NCBI GenBank assembly: GCA_029863035.1
Contig: JAOTWH010000076.1
Span: 1-9,947, forward strand
From: Acidimicrobiia bacterium
GTDB taxonomy: Bacteria > Actinomycetota > Acidimicrobiia > UBA5794 > JAOTWH01
Direction: 5' to 3'
DNA: 9,947 nucleotides
The notes under the pieces were generated by a model. That model had not been told where the DNA came from. It saw only the letters and a list, made by a program, of their open reading frames with translations, and did not search any database. This document shows positions 1-6,803 of this stretch, in pieces. Positions within the stretch are counted from its first letter, which is position 1, and each line of letters opens with the position of its first letter. The translations under genes and the position numbers were made by a program.

Positions 1-1165
1 CGGGCTCGTCTGCGAACATCACACACCCCTTGGAGGCCACCCCAATGGCGTAGGCAGGCAGGCCGAAGCGCTCGCATATCTCCTGGCATCCGGCCAGAAT
101 CCGCTCGCCGATCTGGTCGAGTCGCCGGTAGGCGTCGGCGTCGAGCACCTCTATCAGAGTGGCCTCGGCTGCCGCCATCGTCAGTGGGTTGCCGTTGAAG
201 GTTCCGACCTGAGCGACGGTCCCGTCGCTGATCTGGGCCATGATCTCGTCGGTGCCGAGGACTGCGCCGATCGGGGTCCCGCCACCTGTGGCCTTGGCCA
301 ACGCGATCAGGTCCGGGACAACGCCGTACTTCTCCACCGCGCCCCCGGCGGCGATGGTGGCTCCGGTCTTGACTTCGTCGAAGATCAGCACCACACCGTG
401 TTTGCGGGTGATCTCACGGACCGCCTCCAGGTAGCCGTCGTTGGGGGGAACCACACCGATGTTCATCATGATCGGCTCGATGATCATCGTGCCGATGTCC
501 CTGTTGGCCGTCAGCGCGGCATCAAGGGCGTCCGGATCGTTGAAAGGCACGACCACTGTCAGGTCTAACAGCGCCTGCGGGATCCCCGCCGACTGCGGCA
601 CCGATACCGGATGGGCCCGCGGTCCGATCTTCGACGGGTCGGGATGGACCGAGACCATCACGGAGTCGTGGTGGCCGTGATAGGAACCCTCGATCTTGAG
701 CAATCCTTCCTTGCCGGTGAAGGCTCGGGCCAAGCGCACTGCGTCCAGGGTCGCCTCGGTGCCGGAGTTGGAGAAGCGGACCTTGGGGAGCCGGAAGCGC
801 CGTGACAGTTCTCGCGCTACTCGAACGGCACTGGCGTTGGGCGCCGCGAAATGGGTCCCCTTCGAAGCGGCATCGGCGATGGCTGCTGCAACCGTGGGAT
901 GGGCATGGCCAACGACCATCACCCCGAACCCGTTATGGAAGTCGCTGTATTCGTTGCCATCGAGGTCGACGACCTTCGAACCGTGACCCTCAACTATGTA
1001 GATGGGATGGGGCGTCTGCTCCTGGAATGACGAGGCGACTCCACCCGGGAGAACCTGTTTGGCCTCGTCCACGAACTTGCCAGACTTGGCGGTGCGGAGC
1101 CGTAGCGACTCCTCCATTGACTTGGTCAGGTCCTCCACACGGTCTGGGTGGATGCTGCTGGACAT
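1..1165 (-). CDS. HemL-like class III aminotransferase (3' end beyond window)
   Basis: This is a PLP-dependent fold-type I aminotransferase of the glutamate-1-semialdehyde aminomutase group. The first 388 codons are visible and the reading frame is open to the left edge; HemL proteins are about 430 residues, so roughly 40-50 are missing. Visible motifs are the phosphate-binding NSGTEAT at residues 133-139, YHGHHD at 162-167, the pyridine-nitrogen aspartate in FDEVKTG (D263), and the Schiff-base lysine in LALAKATGGG, which is K291. The ATG at 1165 has a good GGAG (plus 1171-1174) five bases upstream. HemL usually shows a W-G-P-M segment before GHxHP and DEVMTGFR after the strand; here these read GFGVMVVGHAHP and DEVKTGAT, so a true heme-pathway role is doubtful. 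It lies divergent to the agmatinase, which suggests an amine or amino-acid catabolic aminotransferase. The family is certain; the substrate is unknown. Confidence 0.9.
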   Translation of the reverse strand, partial: MSSSIHPDRVEDLTKSMEESLRLRTAKSGKFVDEAKQVLPGGVASSFQEQTPHPIYIVEGHGSKVVDLDGNEYSDFHNGFGVMVVGHAHPTVAAAIADAASKGTHFAAPNASAVRVARELSRRFRLPKVRFSNSGTEATLDAVRLARAFTGKEGLLKIEGSYHGHHDSVMVSVHPDPSKIGPRAHPVSVPQSAGIPQALLDLTVVVPFNDPDALDAALTANRDIGTMIIEPIMMNIGVVPPNDGYLEAVREITRKHGVVLIFDEVKTGATIAAGGAVEKYGVVPDLIALAKATGGGTPIGAVLGTDEIMAQISDGTVAQVGTFNGNPLTMAAAEATLIEVLDADAYRRLDQIGERILAGCQEICERFGLPAYAIGVASKGCVMFADEP

Positions 1166-1250
1166 GTGATCTCCGATCTCTGTCGCCGAACCAAATCTAG
1201 CCTGCTGCCACTGGCCGCAACTCGGAGGGGCTCTCTATAGTCCGAACACC
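1166..1250. promoter_or_regulatory. Divergent intergenic promoter region
   Basis: These 85 bp separate two divergent genes and must hold both promoters. On the plus strand TATAGT (1236-1241) lies nine bases before the GTG of the agmatinase gene. The only purine-rich stretch, GGAGGGG at 1224-1230, is 20 bases from the GTG, too far for a ribosome site, so the transcript may be leaderless. On the minus strand TAGATT (plus 1194-1199) could be the -10 box of the aminotransferase, with TTGCGG (plus 1215-1220) upstream at a short 15-bp spacing. The -10 boxes fit the actinobacterial TANNNT pattern; the -35 boxes are weak. Confidence 0.4.
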
Positions 1251-2222
1251 GTGACCGATCCCTTCGCCGCTTCAGAAGATCTGGCGTTCGCAGCGCGGGC
1301 CTCTTTCGCAGGCGTTCCCAGCCGGTCGCTGGACGCTCTGGGGGACGCCGGTGTGGTCGTGCTGGGAGCCCCCTTTGACTGGGGCACCTCTTACCGACCA
1401 GGCGCTCGGTTCGGTCCCAAAGCCATAAGAGAGGCAGATTACCTCGGCTTTGATGGCTACCGACCGCATCTCCCCACCGGCATCGACGCGCTGGGTGCGC
1501 TGAAAGTTGTCGACGCCGGCGATGTGGCTGTCGTGCCGGGCCAGGTCGAGCCGAGTCTGGAGCTGATCACGAACGCAGTTGAGACCGCATCTCGTGCCGG
1601 AGCGGTGCCGATCGTGCTGGGGGGCGATCACACCGTGACGTTTGCCAACGCCAGCGGCGTAGCCCGAGTCCATGGCTTCGGAGAGGTGGCGCTCATCCAC
1701 TTCGACGCCCATGCCGACACCGGCGACACTCAGATGGGAGCCCTCTACGGCCACGGAACCCCTATGCGACGGCTTATCGAATCGGGAGCTGTGCCGGGCC
1801 ATCGATTCGTGCAGATCGGGCTCCGTGGGTATTGGCCGGAGCCCGAGGTTGTGGCCTGGATGGCCGACCAGCAGATGCGGTACTTCATGATGTCGGACAT
1901 CGAGGAACGGGGGATGCCGTCCGTCCTCGATGAGGCAGTGACGCTGGCGGCGGCCGACGCCAAGGGCGTGTTCATCTCCGTCGACATCGACGTTGTGGAC
2001 CCAGGTCTGGCACCGGGGACGGGCACACCCGAGCCCGGTGGCCTTACCTCTCGCCAGTTACTCGACGCGGTGAGGCGACTGGGCCGCGAGCTAGACGTGC
2101 TGGGGGCGGACGTCGTCGAGGTGTCCCCGCCCTACGACGGCCCCGGTCAGGTGACGGCATTCCTCGCCAACCGTGTGGTCCTAGAGATCCTCAACGGGAT
2201 GGCGGAGCGAGCCCAGCCCTAG
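1251..2222 (+). CDS. speB: Agmatinase-family ureohydrolase
   Basis: This 323-residue protein belongs to the arginase/agmatinase family, binuclear manganese hydrolases that cleave a guanidino group to urea plus an amine. Agmatine to putrescine is the likely reaction, though guanidinobutyrate or another guanidino substrate is possible. All metal-binding motifs are intact: GGDH (H127), FDAHAD (D152, H154, D156) and SVDIDVVDP (D245, D247), followed by APGTGTPEPGG and VVEVSPPYD with the conserved E290. H168 in YGHGTP falls where the family has its catalytic loop histidine. Length is normal for the family (about 300-330). The GTG start has no ribosome site at a usable distance, but a TATAGT box lies just upstream, as in leaderless actinobacterial genes. 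The gene converges on potC with 10 bp between stop codons, and the polyamine transporter next to it supports the amine assignment. The gene symbol is by family, not by proven substrate. Confidence 0.9.
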   Translation: MTDPFAASEDLAFAARASFAGVPSRSLDALGDAGVVVLGAPFDWGTSYRPGARFGPKAIREADYLGFDGYRPHLPTGIDALGALKVVDAGDVAVVPGQVEPSLELITNAVETASRAGAVPIVLGGDHTVTFANASGVARVHGFGEVALIHFDAHADTGDTQMGALYGHGTPMRRLIESGAVPGHRFVQIGLRGYWPEPEVVAWMADQQMRYFMMSDIEERGMPSVLDEAVTLAAADAKGVFISVDIDVVDPGLAPGTGTPEPGGLTSRQLLDAVRRLGRELDVLGADVVEVSPPYDGPGQVTAFLANRVVLEILNGMAERAQP

Positions 2223-2232
2223 GAGCGAACGC

Positions 2233-3075
2233 TCAGAATTGCGTCCGGCGACTCCTCTGCAGGAAGACGCTGAGCAGCATGATGGACGCCGTGATGACGA
2301 AGATGGCGGTGCCGAACACGTTGACCTGTGGCGGCACGCCGACGCGGGCCGCGCCCCAAATGAAGAGAGGGAAGGTGACTGTTTGACCAGAGTTGAAGTT
2401 CGTGATGATGAAGTCGTCGAAAGACAGAGCGAAGCCCAACAAGAACGCGGCGAACACTCCGGGCATGATCATCGGCAGCGTCACCTTGCGAAACGTGGTC
2501 CACTCGTCGGCGTATAGGTCCATGGCGGCCTCCTCGAGGTGGCGATCGAATCCCGAGAGGCGCGCCTTGACCGTCACCACCACGTAACTGATGTTGAAGA
2601 GGATGTGGGCAATGACGATCGTCGCGAAACCGGTGGCCACGTTGAGTGTGATGAACAGCGCCAGAACCGAAGAACCGAGCACCACCTCGGGAGTCGCAAT
2701 CGGCAGGAACAGCAGGATGTTGGTCGTACCCCGGAACCGAAAGCTGTAGCGGACCAGGGCCAGCGCGATAAGGGTGCCCAATACGGTGGCCACCAGCGCC
2801 GACAGAAACGCGATCCTGAGGCTCACCAAAAGTGATTCGAAGAGGCCGGGAACGTCGAAGGCGTTGCGCCACGACCGCAACGTGAAGCCTTGCCAGGTGA
2901 AGTTGAAGCGACCCTGGTTGTTATTGAACGAAAAGAGGATGACCACGGCCACCGGAATGAACAGGTAGGCCAGCACCGCCATGGCGTAAACGGTGAGAAG
3001 GTGACGCTTGACGAACTTACCCAGCCGCCGCCGCGGGGCGGACGGATTCTGGCGTAGCACCTCGGCAACCGCCAT
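2233..3075 (-). CDS. potC: Polyamine ABC transporter permease, PotC-like
   Basis: This is a 280-residue inner-membrane permease of the binding-protein-dependent transport family, the second channel subunit of the importer. It has about six hydrophobic helices, near residues 28-50, 80-109, 118-144, 147-170, 206-227 and 252-271. The cytoplasmic coupling loop that docks on the ATPase is seen as EEAAMDLYADEW...TLPMIMPG (residues 181-206). The usual EAA---G glycine is replaced by Y188. The ATG at 3075 shares its A with the TGA of potB (TGATG), a one-base overlap that implies translational coupling. The frame stays open far upstream of this ATG, but that part is an out-of-frame reading of potB and is not included. 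Length agrees with E. coli PotC (264). It is the last gene of the operon. Confidence 0.92.
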   Translation of the reverse strand: MAVAEVLRQNPSAPRRRLGKFVKRHLLTVYAMAVLAYLFIPVAVVILFSFNNNQGRFNFTWQGFTLRSWRNAFDVPGLFESLLVSLRIAFLSALVATVLGTLIALALVRYSFRFRGTTNILLFLPIATPEVVLGSSVLALFITLNVATGFATIVIAHILFNISYVVVTVKARLSGFDRHLEEAAMDLYADEWTTFRKVTLPMIMPGVFAAFLLGFALSFDDFIITNFNSGQTVTFPLFIWGAARVGVPPQVNVFGTAIFVITASIMLLSVFLQRSRRTQF

Positions 3076-4073
3076 CAGGCCACCAGCTCCTCGGTACCCG
3101 TGGCCCTGACGTAGGGGATGATGATGAGCAAGACGGCCACCATGAGCGTCAGCGATAGCGCCGAGGCCACCGGGTAGTCGAGCACGACGAGGAACCGACT
3201 CTGGATGACGTTGCCGATCATGAACTGTTGTGGCGTCCCCAATAACTGAGCGTTGACGTAGTCGCCGGCAGCGGGGATCAGCGTGAGCAGCGTCCCGGCG
3301 ACAACGCCGGGCCGTGATAGTGGCCAGGTGACCTTGCGGAACGCCACCATCGGGCTGGCGTAGAGGTCGTTGGCCGCTTCCACAAGGGAATGGTCGATCT
3401 TCTCCAGCGACACATAGATGGGCAGCGTCATGAACGCCAAGAAGTTGTAGGTGATGCCGGCGACCACCGCGATACCGGTGGCGAGCAGGCGTCCGTTCTC
3501 TTCTACCAGTCCGAGCGTTTGGAATACGCCGACTACGAACCCGTCGTCGGCCAGGATCACCTTCCACGCCAGGGTTCGCAGCAGGAATGGCACCAGGAAG
3601 GGCATCAACACCATCACCAAGAGCAGGTTCTTGTAGCGACCACCGCGGAATGCGATGAAATAGGCCAGCGGATAGCCGATGGCGATGGCGATGATGGTGG
3701 CCACCCCGCCATAGAGGAGGGAGCGGAAGAACTGGCCGCCGAATGTGGTGAAAGCCTCGGCGAAGTTGTCCCACCGCCAAGCGAACTCGAACCCGGTCTG
3801 GAAGGTGCCCTCTTCTAACGACGTTCTGGCCAGTTGTGTCATGGGGATGACATAGAAGATGATCAGCCACAGCCCGCCGGGGATGAGCAGCCAATAGGCC
3901 ACTCGAGTTCTGGAGCGAATCGCCGCCACCGTGATCGCCATCCCGGTCCCGATAAGCACTATGGGGATCACGAGCCGAGCCAGACCACTTAGCGCCGATC
4001 CGGTGATCATCGTCACACCTAAGACTGTGATGACCACCCCGACGATCAGCAGACCCCATTGTCGAGCCGTCAT
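3075..4073 (-). CDS. potB: Polyamine ABC transporter permease, PotB-like, with extra N-terminal helices
   Basis: This is the first channel permease of the importer. Numbered from the ATG at 4073 it has 332 residues, against about 275-310 for typical PotB proteins. The core starts at residue 59 (YWLLIPGGLWLIIFYVIP) and carries five further helices near 118-141, 149-174, 196-220, 256-279 and 302-322. Two additional hydrophobic helices precede it at about 5-25 and 31-52. The EAA loop reads VEAANDLYASP...TWPLSRPG (E232, A233, A234), with Y238 in place of the usual glycine. IPAAGDYVNAQLLG at about 266-279 matches the PotB-type motif. The start is uncertain: in-frame GTG codons at 4091, 4112 and 4169 would lengthen it, the last overlapping potA by 37 bases, and none has a clear ribosome site. 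The gene is coupled to potC through a shared base. Confidence 0.9.
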   Translation of the reverse strand: MTARQWGLLIVGVVITVLGVTMITGSALSGLARLVIPIVLIGTGMAITVAAIRSRTRVAYWLLIPGGLWLIIFYVIPMTQLARTSLEEGTFQTGFEFAWRWDNFAEAFTTFGGQFFRSLLYGGVATIIAIAIGYPLAYFIAFRGGRYKNLLLVMVLMPFLVPFLLRTLAWKVILADDGFVVGVFQTLGLVEENGRLLATGIAVVAGITYNFLAFMTLPIYVSLEKIDHSLVEAANDLYASPMVAFRKVTWPLSRPGVVAGTLLTLIPAAGDYVNAQLLGTPQQFMIGNVIQSRFLVVLDYPVASALSLTLMVAVLLIIIPYVRATGTEELVA

Positions 4074-4132
4074 CCTGCGGGTCTGGGCCACGGCGTGGCC
4101 GACGTCAGCCACGGGATCTGGGGTCGCTACCG

Positions 4133-5257
4133 CTATCCATGAACGGCGAAGGTGTGTCCCGGCTCCCACGTCGCCAGCACGTGGTCGCCTGGGCTGTAGC
4201 GATGGGCCCCGACGTTCTGAGCCACGGCGGAAAGCTCGGCTCCTGTGGAGGTGCGCACCAGGTACTGGGTGGCGACGCCGATGAAGGAAGCATCTGTAAC
4301 GACCACCTCCAAGGAGTTGCGTGGCAGATCGGAATCACCGGGCATGGCGAGCCGGATCTTTTCGGGACGGATTCCGACCAGGATCTCGCCCTCGCTCGCC
4401 TCAAGCGCGTCTGGATCCACACCCAATTCCACCCCGTCGGCCATCTTCACTCGACCAGCCTCAGCGTCGATCACACGCACGCTCATGAGGTTCGAGGCGC
4501 CGAGGAAGTTGGCAACGAACCGCGAGCGTGGCCTCTCGTAGATCTCAGTGGGAGAACCGAGTTGCTCGATGCGCCCCTCGTTCATCACCGCGATGGTGTC
4601 GGCCATGGTCATGGCCTCCTCCTGATCGTGGGTGACGTGGACAAATGTGATGCCGACCTCGGTCTGGATGCGCTTCAGCTCGATCTGCATCTCCTTGCGG
4701 AGCTTGAGGTCGAGGGCGCCCAGCGGCTCATCGAGCAACAGCACCTTGGGGTGGTTGATGAGGGCCCGAGCCAATGCCACCCGTTGCTGCTGGCCCCCCG
4801 AGAGCTGCCCCGACCTGCGTTTCTCCAGTCCGGCGAGCTGAACCAGGTCGAGCATCTCGCCCACCCTGGTCTTGATCTCCGAATCGCTCACTTTGGTCCG
4901 GCGCAGTCCGAAGGCCACGTTCTCGTAGATGCTGAGGTGAGGGAACAAGGCGTAGCTCTGAAAAACCGTATTGGCGAGCCGCCTATACGGCTTGAGGCCG
5001 GTGACGTCCTGACCGTCGAGCCGGATGGTGCCCGTGGTGGGCTCTTCGAACCCTCCGATCATCCGCAGCGTCGTCGTCTTGCCGCAACCCGACGGCCCCA
5101 ACAGCGCGAAGAAGCGGTGCTCCTCTATGTCAAGGGTCAGGTCGTCTACTGCGACGATGTCGCTGAACCGCTTCGTCACTCGATCTAGCTCGACGGCGAA
5201 TATCTCGCCGGCGTTACCAGCGGGTTGATCCGATTCTTGGCGACCCCTTCGTTCCAA
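4133..5257 (-). CDS. potA: Polyamine ABC transporter ATP-binding protein, PotA-like
   Basis: This 374-residue ATPase powers the importer. All nucleotide-binding motifs are intact: Walker A GPSGCGKTT (54-62), Q-loop Q100 in VFQSYALFPH, signature LSGGQQQR (152-159), Walker B VLLLDEP (172-178), D-loop GALD, and switch histidine H210 in VTHDQEEA. After residue 255 comes the C-terminal regulatory part with VGIRPEK (294-300), the TOBE-type domain found in PotA, MalK and similar ATPases. Length matches E. coli PotA (378). The start is a TTG that directly follows the TGA of potD; GGAG five bases before it (plus 5263-5266) supports this unusual start. The conserved domain begins at about residue 20, so a later start is unlikely. 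Coupling to potD and the operon order D-A-B-C support the polyamine role. Confidence 0.94.
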   Translation of the reverse strand: MERRGRQESDQPAGNAGEIFAVELDRVTKRFSDIVAVDDLTLDIEEHRFFALLGPSGCGKTTTLRMIGGFEEPTTGTIRLDGQDVTGLKPYRRLANTVFQSYALFPHLSIYENVAFGLRRTKVSDSEIKTRVGEMLDLVQLAGLEKRRSGQLSGGQQQRVALARALINHPKVLLLDEPLGALDLKLRKEMQIELKRIQTEVGITFVHVTHDQEEAMTMADTIAVMNEGRIEQLGSPTEIYERPRSRFVANFLGASNLMSVRVIDAEAGRVKMADGVELGVDPDALEASEGEILVGIRPEKIRLAMPGDSDLPRNSLEVVVTDASFIGVATQYLVRTSTGAELSAVAQNVGAHRYSPGDHVLATWEPGHTFAVHG

Positions 5258-6565
5258 TCAGGCTCCGATAACGGCCTCGAACAGCTCGTTGAACTGCCGC
5301 TCCTCATCCTCGTCAAGCTGCTTGAAAATGTGGGAGTTGGCCAGAGTGGCTTCGTCCGGGAAGATCAGCGGATCGTCCGCCAGGGCCGTCAGATCCTCGT
5401 CGCCGATCTCTGCACCAAGGTCGCGTATCGCCTGTTGAGCACCGACCACGGGGCAAACGAAATTCACCCAGCTTTCGATCTTGGCGGCCACCACCGGGTC
5501 GTAGGCGTAGTTCATGAACGCCTCGGCGTTGGCCTTGTTCTCGGCGCCCTTCGGAATGATCATGTTGTCCGACCAAAGCATCAGCCCCTCGTCGGGGACC
5601 AGGAAGCGAAGGTTGGGGTTGTCGAGTTGGAGCTGAATAACATCGCCCGACCAGGCGAAGGCCGCCCACACGTTGCCGCTGGCGAGATCGTCTCCGTAGT
5701 CATTACCGGTGAAGCGGCGGATTTGACCGTCGTCGACGGCCTTCTGCATCCGCTCCGTAGCCGCTTTGGCGTCGTCGACCGTAGCCGTTGCCGGATCGAT
5801 GTCCATGCCCAGCATCACCAGGCCGAGAGTGTCGCGCATCTCTGTGAGCATCGTGACCCGGCCGGCAAATTCGGGGTCGAAGATGTCGTTGACCGAGGTG
5901 AGCTCGCGTCCAGTTCTGTCCGGGTCGTAACCGATGGCTGTGAAGCCAGATTGCCACGGCAGCGTGTAGGTACGGTCCGGATCGAATCCGGGACTCTGCA
6001 ATGCACTGACCAAGTTGACGGCGTTGGGCACGTTGGCCTTATTGATCTCCTCGACCCAGCCGAGGGTGATGAAGCGAGCCGCCATCCAGTCGGTGATTAC
6101 GCCAATGTCCCGAGAAATGCTCTGGCCGGCGCTGAGCGGGCCCTGGACCTTGCCGAACCACTCGTTGTTGTCGTTGATCTCCTCGATGTACTCGACCGAG
6201 ATGCCGGTGAGCTCCTCAAAGTCCTGTAACGACGAGGTCTCGAAGTAGCTGTCATCGCCTCCCGGGTCGATGTAGAACGGCCAGTTGGCGAAGACGAGAT
6301 CCATGGAAGCCGCGGCGGCGGCAGTGGTGGCGGCCCCCCCCGCCGTGGTGGCAGCCCCCCCCGCCGTGGTGGCAGAGCTGTCGTCGTCGCTGCAAGCCGC
6401 CAGGAGCATCCCTCCGCCTGCCGCTACGGCGGCGCCATAGCCCATCATGCGCAGTACATCGCGTCGGCTCAGATTCCTCTGCATCGCCATTCGTGATGTC
6501 GACGTGAGGCCGCGGCTAGGCGGTGGCGATGCTCCCTGGTTCTCTGTCGGTCTTGGTGGTGCCAT
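5258..6565 (-). CDS. potD: Polyamine-binding lipoprotein, PotD-like, Tat-type signal
   Basis: This is the extracytoplasmic binding protein of the importer, 435 residues from the ATG at 6565. That start is chosen because GGGAGG (plus 6571-6576) lies five bases upstream; an ATG at 6580 and an open frame up to 6685 are alternatives. The N-terminus carries a twin-arginine motif, NLSRRDVLRM (R34, R35), then a hydrophobic segment and the lipobox LAAC (C58), so the protein is probably exported folded and lipid-anchored. Residues 59-87 form an Asp/Ser then Ala/Thr/Gly linker with internal repeats. The binding domain shows NWPFYI (94-99), an acidic pair E242/D245, W305 and LWSDNMIIP (W331, D333). These fit the E. 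coli PotD ligand residues W34/Y37, D168/E171, W229 and W255/D257. The E. coli PotD acidic E36 is F97 here. It is the first gene of the operon; the ligand is inferred to be a polyamine or related amine. Confidence 0.92.
   Translation of the reverse strand: MAPPRPTENQGASPPPSRGLTSTSRMAMQRNLSRRDVLRMMGYGAAVAAGGGMLLAACSDDDSSATTAGGAATTAGGAATTAAAAASMDLVFANWPFYIDPGGDDSYFETSSLQDFEELTGISVEYIEEINDNNEWFGKVQGPLSAGQSISRDIGVITDWMAARFITLGWVEEINKANVPNAVNLVSALQSPGFDPDRTYTLPWQSGFTAIGYDPDRTGRELTSVNDIFDPEFAGRVTMLTEMRDTLGLVMLGMDIDPATATVDDAKAATERMQKAVDDGQIRRFTGNDYGDDLASGNVWAAFAWSGDVIQLQLDNPNLRFLVPDEGLMLWSDNMIIPKGAENKANAEAFMNYAYDPVVAAKIESWVNFVCPVVGAQQAIRDLGAEIGDEDLTALADDPLIFPDEATLANSHIFKQLDEDEERQFNELFEAVIGA
6324..6375. 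repeat. 21-bp tandem repeat with two C8/G8 tracts inside potD
   Basis: Two copies of a 21-bp unit (6324-6344 and 6345-6365) differ at one base and are followed by a partial third copy. Each full copy contains eight consecutive C on the plus strand (6334-6341 and 6355-6362), that is G8 in the potD coding strand. The repeat encodes the Ala/Thr/Gly linker just after the lipid-anchored cysteine. A whole-unit change keeps the frame (seven residues), whereas a single-base slip in a G8 tract would shift it. Confidence 0.9.
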
Positions 6566-6803
6566 TGCAGCCTCCCTCATAGCCCTCGAAGATCGCGCGC
6601 CTCCGAGGTCGGATCCAAACTCGTCGAAGCCTAGCCCACAGTCAAATCGCGAGTCCAAATGCCGGTCGGGAGAGTCGAAGCGCATTCGCTTGAGCTGTTG
6701 GCGGATCCCAGCGAGTATGGTTTTGGAGCTCTTGCCGGGCCTGTATCGGCACTAGAGAATCGCACTGAAACCGACGAGCCTGTGGATTCGAGGAGAGGTA
6801 CAG
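6566..6803. promoter_or_regulatory. Divergent control region between potD and the aminotransferase gene
   Basis: These 238 bp hold the leaders and promoters of two divergent units. For potD (minus) a possible -10 TAGGCT lies at plus 6628-6633 with TTGGAC (plus 6653-6658) 19 bp upstream; TTGACT at plus 6640-6645 is another candidate -35. For the aminotransferase (plus), TTGCCG (6732-6737) and TAGAGA (6753-6758) are spaced only 15 bp apart, and TATGGT (6716-6721) is another -10 candidate. None is strong. Ribosome sites are clear on both sides: GGGAGG for potD (plus 6571-6576) and AGGAGAGG (6791-6798) for the aminotransferase. No further gene is supported here; the potD frame stays open to 6685 but lacks a better start. 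Confidence 0.4.
6729..6757. other. Imperfect inverted repeat in the divergent region
   Basis: The arms CTCT-TGCCG and CGGCA-ct-AGAG form nine base pairs with a two-base bulge around a nine-base loop (6738-6746). It overlaps the weak plus-strand promoter candidates of the aminotransferase gene, so it could be an operator or a leader hairpin. No T-tract follows it, so it is not a terminator. Confidence 0.35.

Noticed and set aside
240..1200. Several plus-strand frames across the left end
   Set aside because: The minus strand here encodes a continuous class III aminotransferase with all cofactor motifs, so these are shadows.
2223..2234. A bidirectional terminator between agmatinase and potC
   Set aside because: The inverted repeat has at most five base pairs with a two-base loop, and no T-tract follows on either strand.
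3076..4059. An upstream extension of potC giving a 608-residue reading frame
   Set aside because: The added part is Arg/His-rich low-quality sequence that reads potB out of frame; the true permease begins at the ATG at 3075, coupled to the potB stop.
4139..5188. A 349-codon plus-strand frame opposite potA
   Set aside because: It is antisense to a gene with every ABC ATPase motif intact and has no recognisable domain; long antisense frames are expected at this GC content.
5225..6229. A 334-codon plus-strand frame opposite potD
   Set aside because: It mirrors the potD codons and lacks a ribosome site or any domain I recognise.
6324..6375. A CRISPR-like or mobile repeat
   Set aside because: The units are 21 bp with no spacers and encode an in-frame Ala/Thr/Gly linker.
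6566..6685. An N-terminal extension of PotD to 6685
   Set aside because: The extension has no ribosome site and would put an 80-residue charged leader before the Tat signal; the ATG at 6565 has GGGAGG five bases upstream.
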